This document shows, one piece after another, positions 9,186 through 18,972 of a stretch of DNA of 46,665 nt. Under the pieces are notes generated by a model that saw only the letters and a list, made by a program, of their open reading frames with translations, had not been told where the DNA came from and did no database searches. A program made the translations under genes and the position numbers. The stretch comes from Burkholderiales bacterium (GTDB lineage: Bacteria; Pseudomonadota; Gammaproteobacteria; Burkholderiales; Burkholderiaceae_D): the NCBI GenBank assembly GCA_947451925.1, contig CANGAW010000018.1:1-46665 (forward strand), given 5' to 3'. Position 1 is the stretch's first letter, and every line of letters begins with the position of its first letter.

Positions 9186-9611
9186 ATGACTATCGAACGC
9201 ACCCTGTCGATCATTAAGCCTGATGCTGTTGCAAAAAACGTGATCGGTCAGATCTACTCGCGTTTTGAAGGCGCTGGCCTGAAAATTATCGCTGCCCGCA
9301 TGATGCATCTGTCGCGCGCTGAAGCCGAAGGCTTTTACGCAGTGCACAGTGCCCGTCCTTTCTTCAAGGATCTGGTTGATTTCATGATTTCGGGTCCGGT
9401 GATCGCGCAAGTGCTGGAAGGTGAAAACGCCATTCTGAAGCATCGCGACCTGATGGGCGCCACCGATCCCAAGAAAGCTGAAAAAGGCACGATTCGTGCA
9501 GATTTCGCTGACTCGATCGACGCCAACGCTGTTCACGGTTCCGATGCTGTTGACACTGCCACGAACGAAATCAGCTATTTCTTCCCGGCCCTGAACGTTT
9601 ACTCGCGCTAA
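9186..9611 (+). CDS. ndk: Nucleoside diphosphate kinase
   Basis: Ndk transfers the gamma phosphate between nucleoside tri- and diphosphates through a phosphohistidine. The protein is 141 residues, the standard length. The start is set at ATG 9186 because TTGGAG at 9171-9176 is a good ribosome site and [15 protein letters not shown] is the family's usual beginning; the frame is open a few codons further upstream. The active-site histidine is H117 in [12 protein letters not shown]. It heads a co-directional run of genes through rlmN, pilW, rodZ and ispG. Confidence 0.97.
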   Translation: MTIERTLSIIKPDAVAKNVIGQIYSRFEGAGLKIIAARMMHLSRAEAEGFYAVHSARPFFKDLVDFMISGPVIAQVLEGENAILKHRDLMGATDPKKAEKGTIRADFADSIDANAVHGSDAVDTATNEISYFFPALNVYSR

Positions 9612-9677
9612 TCGCCGCGTCGTTCATGCGTCGTTGTATTGACGCATGATGCATGAGCGACATGGAAAGGCACTGTT

Positions 9678-10835
9678 ATGACGGCACGCACCAATCTGCT
9701 CAACTTTGATCCTGCACAGCTCGTTGCCTGGTGCGGCGAGCTTGGTGAGAAGCCGTTTCGCGCCAAGCAATTGCAGCGCTGGATACATCAGTTCGGCGCC
9801 AGCGATTTTGACGCCATGACGGACCTTGCCAAGTCCTTGCGCGACAAGTTGAAGCTGCATGCAGTGGTTGCTGCGCCAGCAGTCATCAGCGACCATACCT
9901 CAAACGATGGCACCCGCAAATGGCTGCTCGACGTTGGTCAGGGCAATGCGGTTGAAACGGTATTTATTCCCGAAGAAAACCGTGGCACGCTGTGTATTTC
10001 TACGCAGGCGGGTTGCGCGGTCAATTGCCGTTTTTGTTCGACCGGCAAACAAGGATTTTCACGTAATCTGAGCATGGCCGAAATCATCGGCCAGTTATGG
10101 ATGGCCGAGTTCGAACTGCGGCGTACCAAAGGCATAGAACCCGGACCCAAGGGTGAACGCCAGATTACCAATGTCGTCATGATGGGCATGGGCGAGCCTT
10201 TGCTCAACTATGAGCCAACAGTCACGGCCTTGAAGCTGATGCTCGACGATAACGCCTATGGCTTGTCCCGCCGCCGTGTGACGCTGTCAACCAGCGGTGT
10301 TGTGCCGATGATCGACAAATTGTCCCAGGATTGCCCAGTTGCGCTGGCGGTTTCACTGCATGCGTCTAACGATAGCTTGCGCGACAATCTGGTGCCGCTG
10401 AATAAAAAATATCCGCTGGCCGAATTGCTGGCAGCATGTCAGCGTTATCTTGAATTCGCGCCGCGCGATTTCGTCACCCTCGAATATTGCATGCTCGATG
10501 GCGTCAATGACACCGACGCGCATGCGCATGAACTGGTCGCACTGGTTGCGCCCTTGTCCTGCAAATTTAATCTGATTCCTTTTAATCCTTTTCCCGAGTC
10601 GGGTTTGCTGCGCTCGAATAATGTGCGCATCAAAGCCTTTGCGCAGATCCTGATGGATGCCGGTATCGTGACCACGATTCGCAAGACCCGTGGCGACGAT
10701 ATTGATGCCGCTTGCGGTCAGTTAGCGGGTGAAGTGCAGGACCGCACCAATCTGCAGGAGCGTACGCAAAAAATCGCTGACTATCAGCAAAAATACGGCA
10801 AGGATTTTGGCCGTCTGGTGGAGATTCGCGAGTGA
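9678..10835 (+). CDS. rlmN: Dual-specificity RNA methyltransferase RlmN
   Basis: RlmN is a radical-SAM enzyme that methylates C2 of adenosine 2503 in 23S rRNA and of adenosine 37 in some tRNAs. The 385-residue protein has the radical-SAM cysteines C113, C117 and C120 (CAVNCRFC). Both mechanistic cysteines, C106 (seven residues before the cluster) and C346 (DIDAACGQL), are at the expected places. GMGEPLLNY, the SAM-binding GGE-like motif, is intact. AAAGG at 9664-9668 precedes the ATG. The gene overlaps pilW by four bases. Confidence 0.96.
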   Translation: MTARTNLLNFDPAQLVAWCGELGEKPFRAKQLQRWIHQFGASDFDAMTDLAKSLRDKLKLHAVVAAPAVISDHTSNDGTRKWLLDVGQGNAVETVFIPEENRGTLCISTQAGCAVNCRFCSTGKQGFSRNLSMAEIIGQLWMAEFELRRTKGIEPGPKGERQITNVVMMGMGEPLLNYEPTVTALKLMLDDNAYGLSRRRVTLSTSGVVPMIDKLSQDCPVALAVSLHASNDSLRDNLVPLNKKYPLAELLAACQRYLEFAPRDFVTLEYCMLDGVNDTDAHAHELVALVAPLSCKFNLIPFNPFPESGLLRSNNVRIKAFAQILMDAGIVTTIRKTRGDDIDAACGQLAGEVQDRTNLQERTQKIADYQQKYGKDFGRLVEIRE

Positions 10836-11611
10836 AGACGCAGCGCCTGTTTTGCCTGGCGCTGCTGCTGTTGTCGGGCGCCTGTTCCCAGATGCCGGTA
10901 GTGTCGCGTGACACGCCCGTGGTGGCGGAGCAGGCTGATTTGCAAAGACGGTCCCAGATTCGCATGGAGCTGGCCACTGCTTATTATGGCGAAGCGCAAT
11001 TCGGACTGGCTTTGCAAGAGTTGGATAAGGCGCTGGCAATGAATGCGCAAAACGCCGAAGCGTATGGCCTGCGTGGACTGGTGCTGGCGCAGCTGGGCGA
11101 AGACAAAGAGGCCGAACGCAGTTTGCATCTGGCGCTGCGTCTGGATCCGGACAACCCTGCATTGCAAAATAATATGGGTTGGTTTTTGTGTCATGGCGGT
11201 CGCTTTGCGCAAGGCATGCCTTATTTTGAACAAGCGCTGGCCAGCCGGCGTTATGCGTCGCCGGCGAAAGCCCTGATCAATGCCGGCTTATGCAGCCTGC
11301 AAGCCGGGCAGGTGATGAAGGCTGAACGTTATTTGTTACGTGCGCTGGAGACAGAGCCGGACGCAATGCTGGCGCATGCCAGTCTGGCCAAACTGTTTTA
11401 TTCGCGGGCGGATTACCGGCTTGCACGCTTGCATATTTTGCCGGTCGTAAATCGGGAAGTGATCCCCGTTGACCAACTTATGATGGCCATTCGTATCGAG
11501 CGCAAGCTTGGTGACCGGGCCGCCGAACAGAGCCTGGCTGCGCGCCTGAAACGGCAGTTTCCAGAAGCGCCAGAAACGATGCATTACCTTCGCGGTGACA
11601 TGGATGAATGA
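10832..11611 (+). CDS. pilW: Type IV pilus biogenesis/stability lipoprotein PilW (PilF)
   Basis: PilW/PilF is an outer-membrane lipoprotein made of TPR repeats that helps PilQ secretin assemble. The 259-residue protein starts with GTG at 10832, overlapping the rlmN stop, and has a lipoprotein signal peptide ending LLSGAC (Cys at about 19). About six TPR units follow, for instance [25 protein letters not shown] helices with [19 protein letters not shown] and [17 protein letters not shown]. Its place between rlmN and rodZ is standard in betaproteobacteria and supports the call. It overlaps rodZ by eight bases. Confidence 0.92.
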   Translation: MKTQRLFCLALLLLSGACSQMPVVSRDTPVVAEQADLQRRSQIRMELATAYYGEAQFGLALQELDKALAMNAQNAEAYGLRGLVLAQLGEDKEAERSLHLALRLDPDNPALQNNMGWFLCHGGRFAQGMPYFEQALASRRYASPAKALINAGLCSLQAGQVMKAERYLLRALETEPDAMLAHASLAKLFYSRADYRLARLHILPVVNREVIPVDQLMMAIRIERKLGDRAAEQSLAARLKRQFPEAPETMHYLRGDMDE

Positions 11612-12665
11612 TAAAGACAAAAAACTGAAACAGAACACAGGCCCGGATGAGGCGGTGACGCCGCTGGATGAAGCTGCCGGGGCGAACGCTGAGCTGTCAG
11701 CTAAGGTTCCAACAGAGGTGCCAACAGAGCTGCCGCCGCAAGAAGTGCAAGCTGCGCAGCCCGAAGCTGAACCTGCAAACCTGGACGCTGCATCAGCGCC
11801 CGCACCTGCGTCTGAGCCTGCCATACAGATGGTGGCACCGGTTGAATTGCCCGGTGTGTATCTGACGGCACGCCGCAAGGAATTGCGCCTGTCCATCGAA
11901 GAAATTTCTTCCCGAGTCAAGATGGCGCCGCGGCAGATTGTGGCTATTGAAGCCAACGACTTTGCTGCCTTGCCGGGTCTGGCGGTGGTACGCGGATTCA
12001 TTCGCTCCTATGCCAAGGCCATGCAATTGAATCCCGAACCATTGGTCGCCATGCTGGCCAAAGAGCCAGGTCCGGAAATGGAAGGTGCGGTGTTGCGCAG
12101 GCCGCTGCCTTCGGTAGGGATGCAGACACGCCGTTACGGCTCGGGTGCCAGTCATCGCGCTTCATCAAGCCGCCTTCTGGGCCTGGGCTTGCTGGTGTTG
12201 ATTTTCCTCGCGGTGCTGGCCTTCGCGGGGGTGCGCATGGGTTGGTTGTCTATCCCTTTGCTTAATGGCAGTGCACTGGTATCGCAAATTGTGCCGCAGA
12301 ACATGCAAGCCAGTTTGCCTGAACTGATGACGGAAATCTCTGCGCTGTCATCACCCGGCGATGTTGAAAAATCCAGCCCTGCCAAAGAAATCGTCGCTGA
12401 GGTGATGCCGCAAAAAGCGGTCGATCCTTCGCGTGAACTGGAAATCAAGCCGCGTGAAGATGCGTGGGTAGAAATCAGCAACCTCAACGGCACCAAACTG
12501 GTTTCGCGTCTGATGCGTGCTGGCTCGACTGAAAAATTTGAAGTGACCGAACCTATCGTTCTGCTGGTGGGCAATGCGATCGGTGTCGATGTCAATTTGC
12601 GCGGCCAGTCGCTGAACCTGGTGGCTGTGGCCCGCGACAATGTCTCCAAGCTGAGCTTGAAATAA
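11604..12665 (+). CDS. rodZ: RodZ-like cytoskeleton/HTH membrane protein
   Basis: RodZ links MreB filaments to the membrane and helps keep rod shape. The 353-residue reading from ATG 11604 is preferred over the GTG nine bases upstream. The order is: an acidic Ala/Pro/Glu-rich disordered N-terminus (about 1-80); a helix-turn-helix domain of the Xre type (LPGVYLTARRKELRLSIEEI to about residue 155); a single membrane helix around 190-212 (LLGLGLLVLIFLAVLAFAG); and a C-terminal DUF4115-type domain (DAWVEISNLNGTKL...). Many RodZ proteins carry the HTH at the very N-terminus; here it is set about 80 residues in. It overlaps pilW, so the two should be co-translated. Confidence 0.9.
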   Translation: MNDKDKKLKQNTGPDEAVTPLDEAAGANAELSAKVPTEVPTELPPQEVQAAQPEAEPANLDAASAPAPASEPAIQMVAPVELPGVYLTARRKELRLSIEEISSRVKMAPRQIVAIEANDFAALPGLAVVRGFIRSYAKAMQLNPEPLVAMLAKEPGPEMEGAVLRRPLPSVGMQTRRYGSGASHRASSSRLLGLGLLVLIFLAVLAFAGVRMGWLSIPLLNGSALVSQIVPQNMQASLPELMTEISALSSPGDVEKSSPAKEIVAEVMPQKAVDPSRELEIKPREDAWVEISNLNGTKLVSRLMRAGSTEKFEVTEPIVLLVGNAIGVDVNLRGQSLNLVAVARDNVSKLSLK

Positions 12666-12723
12666 GTTTGAAGCAAGTTTGAAGTAAGCCTGACCAACCG
12701 TCATCCATTGAGAGAGGTCTGCC

Positions 12724-13998
12724 ATGACTGCTGATGCACGCTGTCCGATTCCTTCCGGTCCGCTTGCGCGTATCGCGACGCGCAGCGCCGTGATACGTCA
12801 TGGCGCACACGAAGTGAAAATGGGTGCCGGTGCTGCGATCGTTGTGCAGTCGATGACCAATACCGATACCGCAGACGCGATAGGCACGGCGATTCAGGTC
12901 AAGGAGTTGGCACGTGCCGGCTCTGAGCTGGTTCGCATTACGGTCGATACGCCGAAAGCGGCAGAAGCGGTGCCGGCCATTCGCGAGCAGCTCGACAAGA
13001 TGGGCGTTGATGTGCCATTGATTGGCGACTTTCATTACAACGGTCATACGCTGTTACAGGACTATCCGGCCTGCGCCGAAGCGCTGTCGAAATACCGCAT
13101 TAATCCGGGCAACGTCGGTCAGGGCGCCAAACGCGATACGCAGTTTGCGCAAATGATCGCCATCGCCTGCAAGTATGACAAACCGGTTCGCATCGGCGTC
13201 AATTGGGGCAGTCTCGATCAGGCGCTGCTGGCTCGCATCATGGATGAAAATGCAGCCCGTGCGCAGCCCTGGAGTGCGCAGGCGGTCATGTATGAAGCGC
13301 TGGTGACTTCGGCGATCGAGAATGCGCAGCGCGCAGAAGAATTGGGCATGGCGCGGGACCGTATTATCCTGTCGTGCAAAGTCTCGGGTGTGCAGGATCT
13401 GATTGCGGTCTATCGTGAACTGGCCAAGCGGGCAGACTACCCCTTGCATCTGGGACTGACTGAAGCCGGCATGGGCAGCAAAGGCATTGTGGCCTCAACG
13501 GCCGCCCTTGGCATTTTGCTGCAGGAAGGCATAGGCGACACCATACGCATTTCGCTGACCCCTGAGCCGGGCGGCGACCGCACCCGCGAAGTCATCGTTG
13601 CGCAGGAAATTTTGCAAACGATGGGCTTGCGCAAATTTACACCGATGGTGATTGCCTGCCCCGGTTGTGGCCGCACTACGTCGACCGTGTTTCAGGAACT
13701 CGCCGACCGTATTCAAACTTATTTGCGCGAGCAAATGCCGGTCTGGAAGCATCACTATCCGGGTGTGGAAGGCATGAACGTGGCCGTGATGGGTTGTATC
13801 GTCAACGGCCCGGGCGAATCCAAACATGCCAACATCGGCATCAGTTTGCCGGGAACCGGCGAGTCGCCTGCCGCACCCGTGTTTGTAGACGGTCAAAAAA
13901 CCGTTACCCTGCGCGGCGAACGAATTGCAGAAGAATTCCAGGCGATTGTGCTGGACTATGTAAAAACGCGTTATGCAACGAGTCTGGCCATTTCCTGA
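12724..13998 (+). CDS. ispG: 4-hydroxy-3-methylbut-2-en-1-yl diphosphate synthase (flavodoxin) IspG
   Basis: IspG reduces methylerythritol cyclodiphosphate to HMBPP in the non-mevalonate isoprenoid pathway, using a 4Fe-4S cluster. The protein is 424 residues, with the TIM-barrel domain starting at [15 protein letters not shown] and the cluster ligands C312 and C315 (CPGCGRT) and C358 ([19 protein letters not shown]), plus the nearby glutamate. It is longer than E. coli IspG (about 370), as is common in betaproteobacteria, because of an insert between barrel and Fe-S domain. GAGAGG at 12711-12716 precedes the ATG. Confidence 0.96.
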   Translation: MTADARCPIPSGPLARIATRSAVIRHGAHEVKMGAGAAIVVQSMTNTDTADAIGTAIQVKELARAGSELVRITVDTPKAAEAVPAIREQLDKMGVDVPLIGDFHYNGHTLLQDYPACAEALSKYRINPGNVGQGAKRDTQFAQMIAIACKYDKPVRIGVNWGSLDQALLARIMDENAARAQPWSAQAVMYEALVTSAIENAQRAEELGMARDRIILSCKVSGVQDLIAVYRELAKRADYPLHLGLTEAGMGSKGIVASTAALGILLQEGIGDTIRISLTPEPGGDRTREVIVAQEILQTMGLRKFTPMVIACPGCGRTTSTVFQELADRIQTYLREQMPVWKHHYPGVEGMNVAVMGCIVNGPGESKHANIGISLPGTGESPAAPVFVDGQKTVTLRGERIAEEFQAIVLDYVKTRYATSLAIS

Positions 13999-14025
13999 GC
14001 CCGGCCGCTGCCATTTGAAAAGATT

Positions 14026-15381
14026 ATGTCCGAAATTAAAAAGACTGAAAAAATCCTCGGCGTGAAGGGGATGAACGACATCCTGCCGGCTGATGCGCCC
14101 TTGTGGGAGCTGTTTGAAAACACGGTGCATACGGTACTGAAAAGTTACGGCTTCCAGCAGATCCGTACGCCCATCGTTGAACCGACTGCGGTATTTTCGC
14201 GCGGCCTGGGAGCAGTGACGGATATCGTTGAAAAAGAGATGTACTCGTTTGTCGACAGCATGAACGGCGACGAGTTGACCCTGCGCCCAGAGAGCACCGC
14301 GGGTGTGGTGCGCGCTGCGCTGGAACATAACCTCACTTACGACGGCCCCAAGCGGCTGTGGTATCAGGGCCCGATGTTTCGCCATGAGCGTCCGCAGCGC
14401 GGGCGTTACCGCCAGTTCCATCAGGTTGGTGCGGAAGCGATTGGCTTTACCGGTCCCGATATTGATGCCGAAATGATCATGCTCTGCCAGCGCCTGTGGG
14501 ATGACCTGGGCCTGGCCGACATCCGGCTGGAACTCAATTCCATAGGTGACGCCGCCGAGCGCCGTTTGCATCGCGCTGATCTGATCGCCTATTTCAGCGA
14601 GCATCTGGCGCTGCTGGACGCCGATGCCCAGCGCCGTTTGCATACCAATCCGCTGCGCATCCTGGATACCAAAAATCCGGCGATGCAAGAGTTGGTCAAC
14701 AATGCGCCCAAGCTGCTCGACTATCTGGGTGAAGAATCGCGCGCGCACTTTGAAGGCGTGCAGGCGATCCTGCGACACAACAGCATCCCGTTCACCATTA
14801 ACCCGCGTTTGGTGCGCGGGATGGATTATTACAACCGCACCGTCTTTGAGTGGGTGACCGATCAGCTCGGCTCGCAGGGCACGGTTTGCGGTGGCGGTCG
14901 CTATGACCCGCTGGTTGAAATTTTCGGCGGCAAACCAACGCCGGCAGTCGGTTTTGCGATGGGTGTCGAGCGTTTGCTGGAGCTGATGAAGGCCTCCGGC
15001 GAGCAATTCGCACCCAACCAGTGTGACGTCTATCTGGTGCATCAGGGACAGCCGGCGCAGATGCAGGCATTCGTATTAGGCGAGCGTTTGCGCGATGCTG
15101 GGCTCGATGTTGTGCTACATTGCGCATCCACGTCGGGTCAGGGCAGTTTCAAATCGCAAATGAAACGCGCTGATGCCAGCGGTGCAGCGTTTGCTGTCAT
15201 TCTGGGCGAGGATGAAATTGCCCGCGGTGCGGCGACCGTCAAACATTTGCGCGACGCAGACCCTGCACATAACCAGCACAGCGTTGCACTGGAAGCCGTG
15301 GTTGATCATCTGATTGATCATATCGTCGGCAACGACGAACACGGCCACGAACATGCAGGCCACATTCACTACCATCCTTAA
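14026..15381 (+). CDS. hisS: Histidine-tRNA ligase with histidine-rich tail
   Basis: HisS attaches histidine to tRNA-His. The 451-residue class II synthetase has motif 1 (near [12 protein letters not shown]), motif 2 ([17 protein letters not shown]), the histidine-specific signature [14 protein letters not shown] [15 protein letters not shown], motif 3 ([15 protein letters not shown]) and the C-terminal anticodon domain. The end is unusual: the last 15 residues (437-451) contain six histidines ([15 protein letters not shown]). This is beyond the usual fold and could bind metal or make synthesis sensitive to histidyl-tRNA supply; both are inference. It sits six bases before yfgM. Confidence 0.96.
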   Translation: MSEIKKTEKILGVKGMNDILPADAPLWELFENTVHTVLKSYGFQQIRTPIVEPTAVFSRGLGAVTDIVEKEMYSFVDSMNGDELTLRPESTAGVVRAALEHNLTYDGPKRLWYQGPMFRHERPQRGRYRQFHQVGAEAIGFTGPDIDAEMIMLCQRLWDDLGLADIRLELNSIGDAAERRLHRADLIAYFSEHLALLDADAQRRLHTNPLRILDTKNPAMQELVNNAPKLLDYLGEESRAHFEGVQAILRHNSIPFTINPRLVRGMDYYNRTVFEWVTDQLGSQGTVCGGGRYDPLVEIFGGKPTPAVGFAMGVERLLELMKASGEQFAPNQCDVYLVHQGQPAQMQAFVLGERLRDAGLDVVLHCASTSGQGSFKSQMKRADASGAAFAVILGEDEIARGAATVKHLRDADPAHNQHSVALEAVVDHLIDHIVGNDEHGHEHAGHIHYHP

Positions 15382-15387
15382 AAAATC

Positions 15388-16035
15388 ATGGCATACGATC
15401 TCGAAGAACAAGAACAACTGGCCAGCCTCAAGGGCTGGTGGAAACAATACGGCAACCTGACTTCCTGGGTAGTGATTGTTGTGCTGCTCGGCTTTTCCGG
15501 CTGGTCTGGCTGGAAATACTACCAGCGCGATCAGGCGATGAAAGCCGCGCTGCTGTACGAAGAAATCATCAAGGCCGTTGACGCCAAAGATGCGGCCAAA
15601 GTGGCGCGCGCCGCGGCCGATATGAAAGACAAATTCGGCAGAACGGCGTATGCCCAGATGGGTGCATTGTCGGCAGCCAAATCGGCTTTCGATGCCAAAG
15701 ACATGAACGCTGCCAAAGCGCATCTGCAATGGGTGGCCGAGCACGGCCGCAGCGAAGAATTTATCGCCATTGCCAAGGTCCGCTTAGCTGGCGTGCTGCT
15801 CGATGAAAAATCCTATGACGAAGGTCTGAAAGTTTTGTCCGGCTCCTTCCCGGAGCAGTTCGCAGCCTTGGTTGCTGACCGCCGCGGCGACTTGCTGGTG
15901 GCGCAAAACAAACTAGCCGAGGCACGCATTGCCTACAAAGAAGCGCTGGATAAAACCGAGATCAAAAACCCGGCACGTCAGTTGATTCAGCTGAAGTTCG
16001 ATGCAATCGGCGGCGACTCAGAAAAATCGGCCTGA
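15388..16035 (+). CDS. yfgM: YfgM-family membrane TPR protein (Sec translocon ancillary subunit)
   Basis: This 215-residue protein has a short cytoplasmic N-terminus (DLEEQEQLASLKGWWKQYG), one membrane helix (about 25-44, SWVVIVVLLGFSGWSGW) and a periplasmic helical TPR-like domain. That layout, the E.EQ...LK.WW motif and the position between hisS and bamB identify YfgM (TPR_21/DUF2133). In E. coli YfgM associates with SecYEG and PpiD and takes part in periplasmic chaperone hand-over. No anomalies are seen. Confidence 0.92.
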   Translation: MAYDLEEQEQLASLKGWWKQYGNLTSWVVIVVLLGFSGWSGWKYYQRDQAMKAALLYEEIIKAVDAKDAAKVARAAADMKDKFGRTAYAQMGALSAAKSAFDAKDMNAAKAHLQWVAEHGRSEEFIAIAKVRLAGVLLDEKSYDEGLKVLSGSFPEQFAALVADRRGDLLVAQNKLAEARIAYKEALDKTEIKNPARQLIQLKFDAIGGDSEKSA

Positions 16036-16046
16036 CAGGACATCAC

Positions 16047-17198
16047 ATGATGCATTTCAACGCAAAGACCGTACTTGCTGTGTCGCTGGTTTTACTGGCG
16101 GGCTGTTCTTCGCTTAATCCGTTTTCAAGCAAAAGCACACGCAACGAGCCTGCCGCACTGGTGAGTTTCAAGCCATCGATGAAGCTCAGTACAGTCTGGT
16201 CAAGCAGCGTGGGCAAGTCCGGCACCTATGTTTTTTCGCCGGCTCTGGCTGACGGAAAACTGTTTGCCGCAAGTGCCGACGGCGACATCATGGCGATCGA
16301 CGTCAAAAGCGGGAAAACACTGTGGCGCATTAACGCCGGCATGGGCCTGACTGCAGGTGTAGGCAGCGATGGCAATACCGTGGTGGTGGCCGGTAGCGAT
16401 GGTGTGGTGCTGGCATTTGATGCGATGAATGGTAAAAAGCGCTGGAAGGCACGTGCTTCGAGTGAAGTCTTGTCTGCACCAGCCGTTGGTATGGGCATGG
16501 TGGTCTTGCGCAGTCTGGACAACCGTATTGTGGCCTTCGATGCCGAGTCCGGCACGCAGCGCTGGTTCCTGCAACGCACAACACCAGCACTGACCTTGCG
16601 TGCTGCCCCCGGCATCATTATTACCGAGGGCAATGCCTACGTCGCCTTGCCGGGCGGCCGTGTGCTGGCGCTGGCTTTGGCCAGCGGTATCGTGCGCTGG
16701 GAATCCATTATTGCCGAGCCCCGTGGTGCAACCGAACTGGAACGGATTGTTGATGTGTCCGGTGCGCCGGTCATTACCGGACGCGATATGTGCGCTGTCA
16801 CCTATCAGGGGCGGGTTGCTTGCGGCGACGCTGTCAGTGGCACACTGCGCTGGGCGCGCGAGTTGTCGTCGGAAGCTGGCGTAGGGATGGATGAGCGTTT
16901 CGTGTTTGCCGCAGACGAACGCGGCAATGTGAACGCTTTTGCCCGCGACAATGGTGCCAGCATCTGGCGGAACACCAGTCTGGGCTGGCGCCGTCTTTCT
17001 GCGCCTGTATCGTTTGGCCGTGCCGTCATCGTCGGTGACGCGCAAGGTTATTTGCATTTCCTGTCGCGTGAAGAAGGCGCGATGCTGGCCCGGGTCAGCA
17101 CTGACGGTAGTGCGATCAAGACCGCACCAATCGTGGCAGGCTCGAATTTGATTGTGCAGACTGAGGCAGGCAAATTGCTCGCCCTTACTGCAGACTAA
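16047..17198 (+). CDS. bamB: Outer-membrane assembly lipoprotein BamB
   Basis: BamB is the beta-propeller lipoprotein of the BAM complex that inserts outer-membrane proteins. The 383-residue protein has a lipoprotein signal peptide ending LLAGC (Cys at about residue 24), followed by repeated PQQ-like blades, each with a pattern such as A.DGDI.AIDVKSGKTLWRI, AFDAMNGKKRWKA and AFDAESGTQRWFL. Length is normal. ATGATG at 16047 gives two possible starts one codon apart. yfgM-bamB-der is the conserved order. Confidence 0.95.
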   Translation: MMHFNAKTVLAVSLVLLAGCSSLNPFSSKSTRNEPAALVSFKPSMKLSTVWSSSVGKSGTYVFSPALADGKLFAASADGDIMAIDVKSGKTLWRINAGMGLTAGVGSDGNTVVVAGSDGVVLAFDAMNGKKRWKARASSEVLSAPAVGMGMVVLRSLDNRIVAFDAESGTQRWFLQRTTPALTLRAAPGIIITEGNAYVALPGGRVLALALASGIVRWESIIAEPRGATELERIVDVSGAPVITGRDMCAVTYQGRVACGDAVSGTLRWARELSSEAGVGMDERFVFAADERGNVNAFARDNGASIWRNTSLGWRRLSAPVSFGRAVIVGDAQGYLHFLSREEGAMLARVSTDGSAIKTAPIVAGSNLIVQTEAGKLLALTAD

Positions 17199-17228
17199 GG
17201 AAGTCCTTAGCTTCCCCTTGGAATATTG

Positions 17229-18566
17229 ATGAAGCCGGTAATTGCACTTGTAGGTCGACCTAACGTCGGCAAATCCACCCTGTTTAACCGGCTCACGCGT
17301 TCCCGCGATGCGCTGGTTGCCGACTTGCCCGGCCTAACACGTGATCGTCACTATGGCGAAGGGCGGGTAGGCGAACGGCCGTTCCTGGTCATTGATACCG
17401 GCGGTTTCGAGCCTGTGGCCAAAGAAGGCATCATGCATGAAATGGCCAAGCAGACCAAACAGGCTGTGGCCGAAGCCGACATCGTGATTTTTATTGTCGA
17501 TGGCCGTCAGGGTCTGACGCCGCACGATAAAACCATTACCGATTTTCTGCGCAAATCCGGCCGCTCGGTAATGCTGGTGGTGAACAAGTCCGAAGGCATG
17601 CGTTACACCGCCGTGGCGGCAGATTTTTATGAGCTGGGTCTGGGCGATCCTTACGTCATTTCTGCCGCACACGGCGATGGCGTCGCCGATCTGGTTGATG
17701 AGTCGCTCAATATTGCGCTGGCCAGCAAACCCGAACTTGAAGAAGAGTCGGCCAAGGTGCGCGGCATCAAAATTGCCATCGTCGGCCGGCCCAATGTGGG
17801 CAAGTCCACGCTGGTCAATACCTTGCTGGGTGAAGAGCGCGTGATCGCCTTTGACATGCCCGGCACCACCCGCGATTCGATTGAAATTCCGTTCGAGCGC
17901 GATGGCCAGCACTATGTGCTGATTGACACCGCAGGCATCAGAAAACGCGGCAAAGTGTTTGAGGCGATCGAAAAATTTTCCGTCGTCAAAACCTTGCAAT
18001 CGATTTCCGAAGCCAATGTCGTGCTGCTGCTGCTCGACGCGCAACAAGACATTTCGGAGCAAGACGCGCATATTGCCGGCTTCATTCTTGAATCGGGCAG
18101 GGCACTGGTGGTTGGCGTCAACAAGTGGGACGGACTGACCTCAGACCGTCGCGATGAAATCAAATCCGACATTGACCGCAAGCTGGGCTTTTTGTCCTTT
18201 GCCAAATTTCATTACATCTCGGCGCTGAAAGCGACCGGCATCCCCTTGCTGATGAAGTCGGTTGATGCCGCCTATGCCGCGGCCATGGTGAAACTGCCTA
18301 CGCCGCAGCTGACGCGTGCGCTGCAAGAGGCAGTGGACCATCAGCAGCCACGACGCAAAGGATCGATCCGGCCCAAGCTGCGCTATGCGCATCAGGGTGG
18401 TCAGAATCCGCCCATCATCGTCATCCACGGCAATGCGCTCGATGCGATTGACGCCAATTACAAGCGCTTTCTCGAAAAACACTTCAGAGAAACCTTCGCT
18501 TTGCTTGGTACGCCACTACGGATAGAACTGCGATCCGGCAAAAATCCTTTTTCCAAACAGGAATAA
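17229..18566 (+). CDS. der: Ribosome-assembly GTPase Der (EngA)
   Basis: Der has two GTPase domains in tandem and acts in 50S ribosome maturation. The start is ATG 17229 ([20 protein letters not shown]), giving 445 residues; the in-frame TTG just before it is not needed. Domain 1 has GRPNVGKST (9-17), DTGG and NKSE; domain 2 has GRPNVGKST near residue 186, DTAG and NKWD. The C-terminal KH-like domain begins around [13 protein letters not shown]. All G motifs are intact in both domains. Confidence 0.97.
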   Translation: MKPVIALVGRPNVGKSTLFNRLTRSRDALVADLPGLTRDRHYGEGRVGERPFLVIDTGGFEPVAKEGIMHEMAKQTKQAVAEADIVIFIVDGRQGLTPHDKTITDFLRKSGRSVMLVVNKSEGMRYTAVAADFYELGLGDPYVISAAHGDGVADLVDESLNIALASKPELEEESAKVRGIKIAIVGRPNVGKSTLVNTLLGEERVIAFDMPGTTRDSIEIPFERDGQHYVLIDTAGIRKRGKVFEAIEKFSVVKTLQSISEANVVLLLLDAQQDISEQDAHIAGFILESGRALVVGVNKWDGLTSDRRDEIKSDIDRKLGFLSFAKFHYISALKATGIPLLMKSVDAAYAAAMVKLPTPQLTRALQEAVDHQQPRRKGSIRPKLRYAHQGGQNPPIIVIHGNALDAIDANYKRFLEKHFRETFALLGTPLRIELRSGKNPFSKQE

Positions 18567-18637
18567 GCACAAAAACTCGCGACGGCATTTGCCAGCGCGG
18601 GTAAAAATAGATTACATTTGTGCTAAGTAGTTTTCGG

Positions 18638-18661
18638 CGGCGCTTGCAATTCAGTGCGCCG
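18638..18661 (+). promoter_or_regulatory. Stem-loop in the hfq 5' leader
   Basis: CGGCGC (18638-18643) pairs with GCGCCG (18656-18661) around a 12-base loop, about 40 bases before the hfq start. There is no T-tract, so it is not an obvious terminator. It could shape hfq translation or be a remnant of end-of-der termination; nothing decides between these. Confidence 0.3.
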
Positions 18662-18699
18662 TCTCCATATGCTGACCATCACAACAATACGGAGCTTCC

Positions 18700-18936
18700 A
18701 TGAGCAATAAAGGGCAACTCTTACAAGACCCATTTCTGAATGCCTTAAGAAAAGAGCATGTTCCGGTTTCCATCTATCTGGTCAACGGCATCAAGCTGCA
18801 AGGGCATGTAGAGTCATTCGACCAATACGTGGTCCTGCTTCGTAATACCGTTACGCAAATGGTTTACAAGCATGCGATTTCCACCGTTGTCCCCGCCCGT
18901 GCTGTTAATTTGAGCACAGAACCGGAAGCCGAATAA
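18700..18936 (+). CDS. hfq: RNA chaperone Hfq
   Basis: Hfq forms a hexamer that pairs small RNAs with mRNAs. The protein is 78 residues: Sm1 ([20 protein letters not shown], about 24-43) and Sm2 with the YKHAISTV motif near residue 56 are intact, and the proximal-face residues QDPFLN are present at 9-14. The C-terminal tail is very short (about 12 residues), as in many betaproteobacteria. CGGAGC at 18691-18696 is the ribosome site. A stem-loop in the leader (18638-18661) is noted separately. hflX follows directly, as in most proteobacteria. Confidence 0.97.
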   Translation: MSNKGQLLQDPFLNALRKEHVPVSIYLVNGIKLQGHVESFDQYVVLLRNTVTQMVYKHAISTVVPARAVNLSTEPEAE

Positions 18937-18972
18937 TTGCCAGCATCGGTTGATCCGGTCAAAGGCACCCCT

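Noticed and set aside
12663..12690. Short direct repeat AAGTTTGAAG x2 after rodZ
   Set aside because: Too short and isolated to support a function; probably local duplication.
13495..15042. 515-codon minus-strand open frame across ispG and hisS
   Set aside because: The + strand frames are unmistakable ispG and hisS with all catalytic motifs. The reverse frame is Gln/His-rich shadow sequence.
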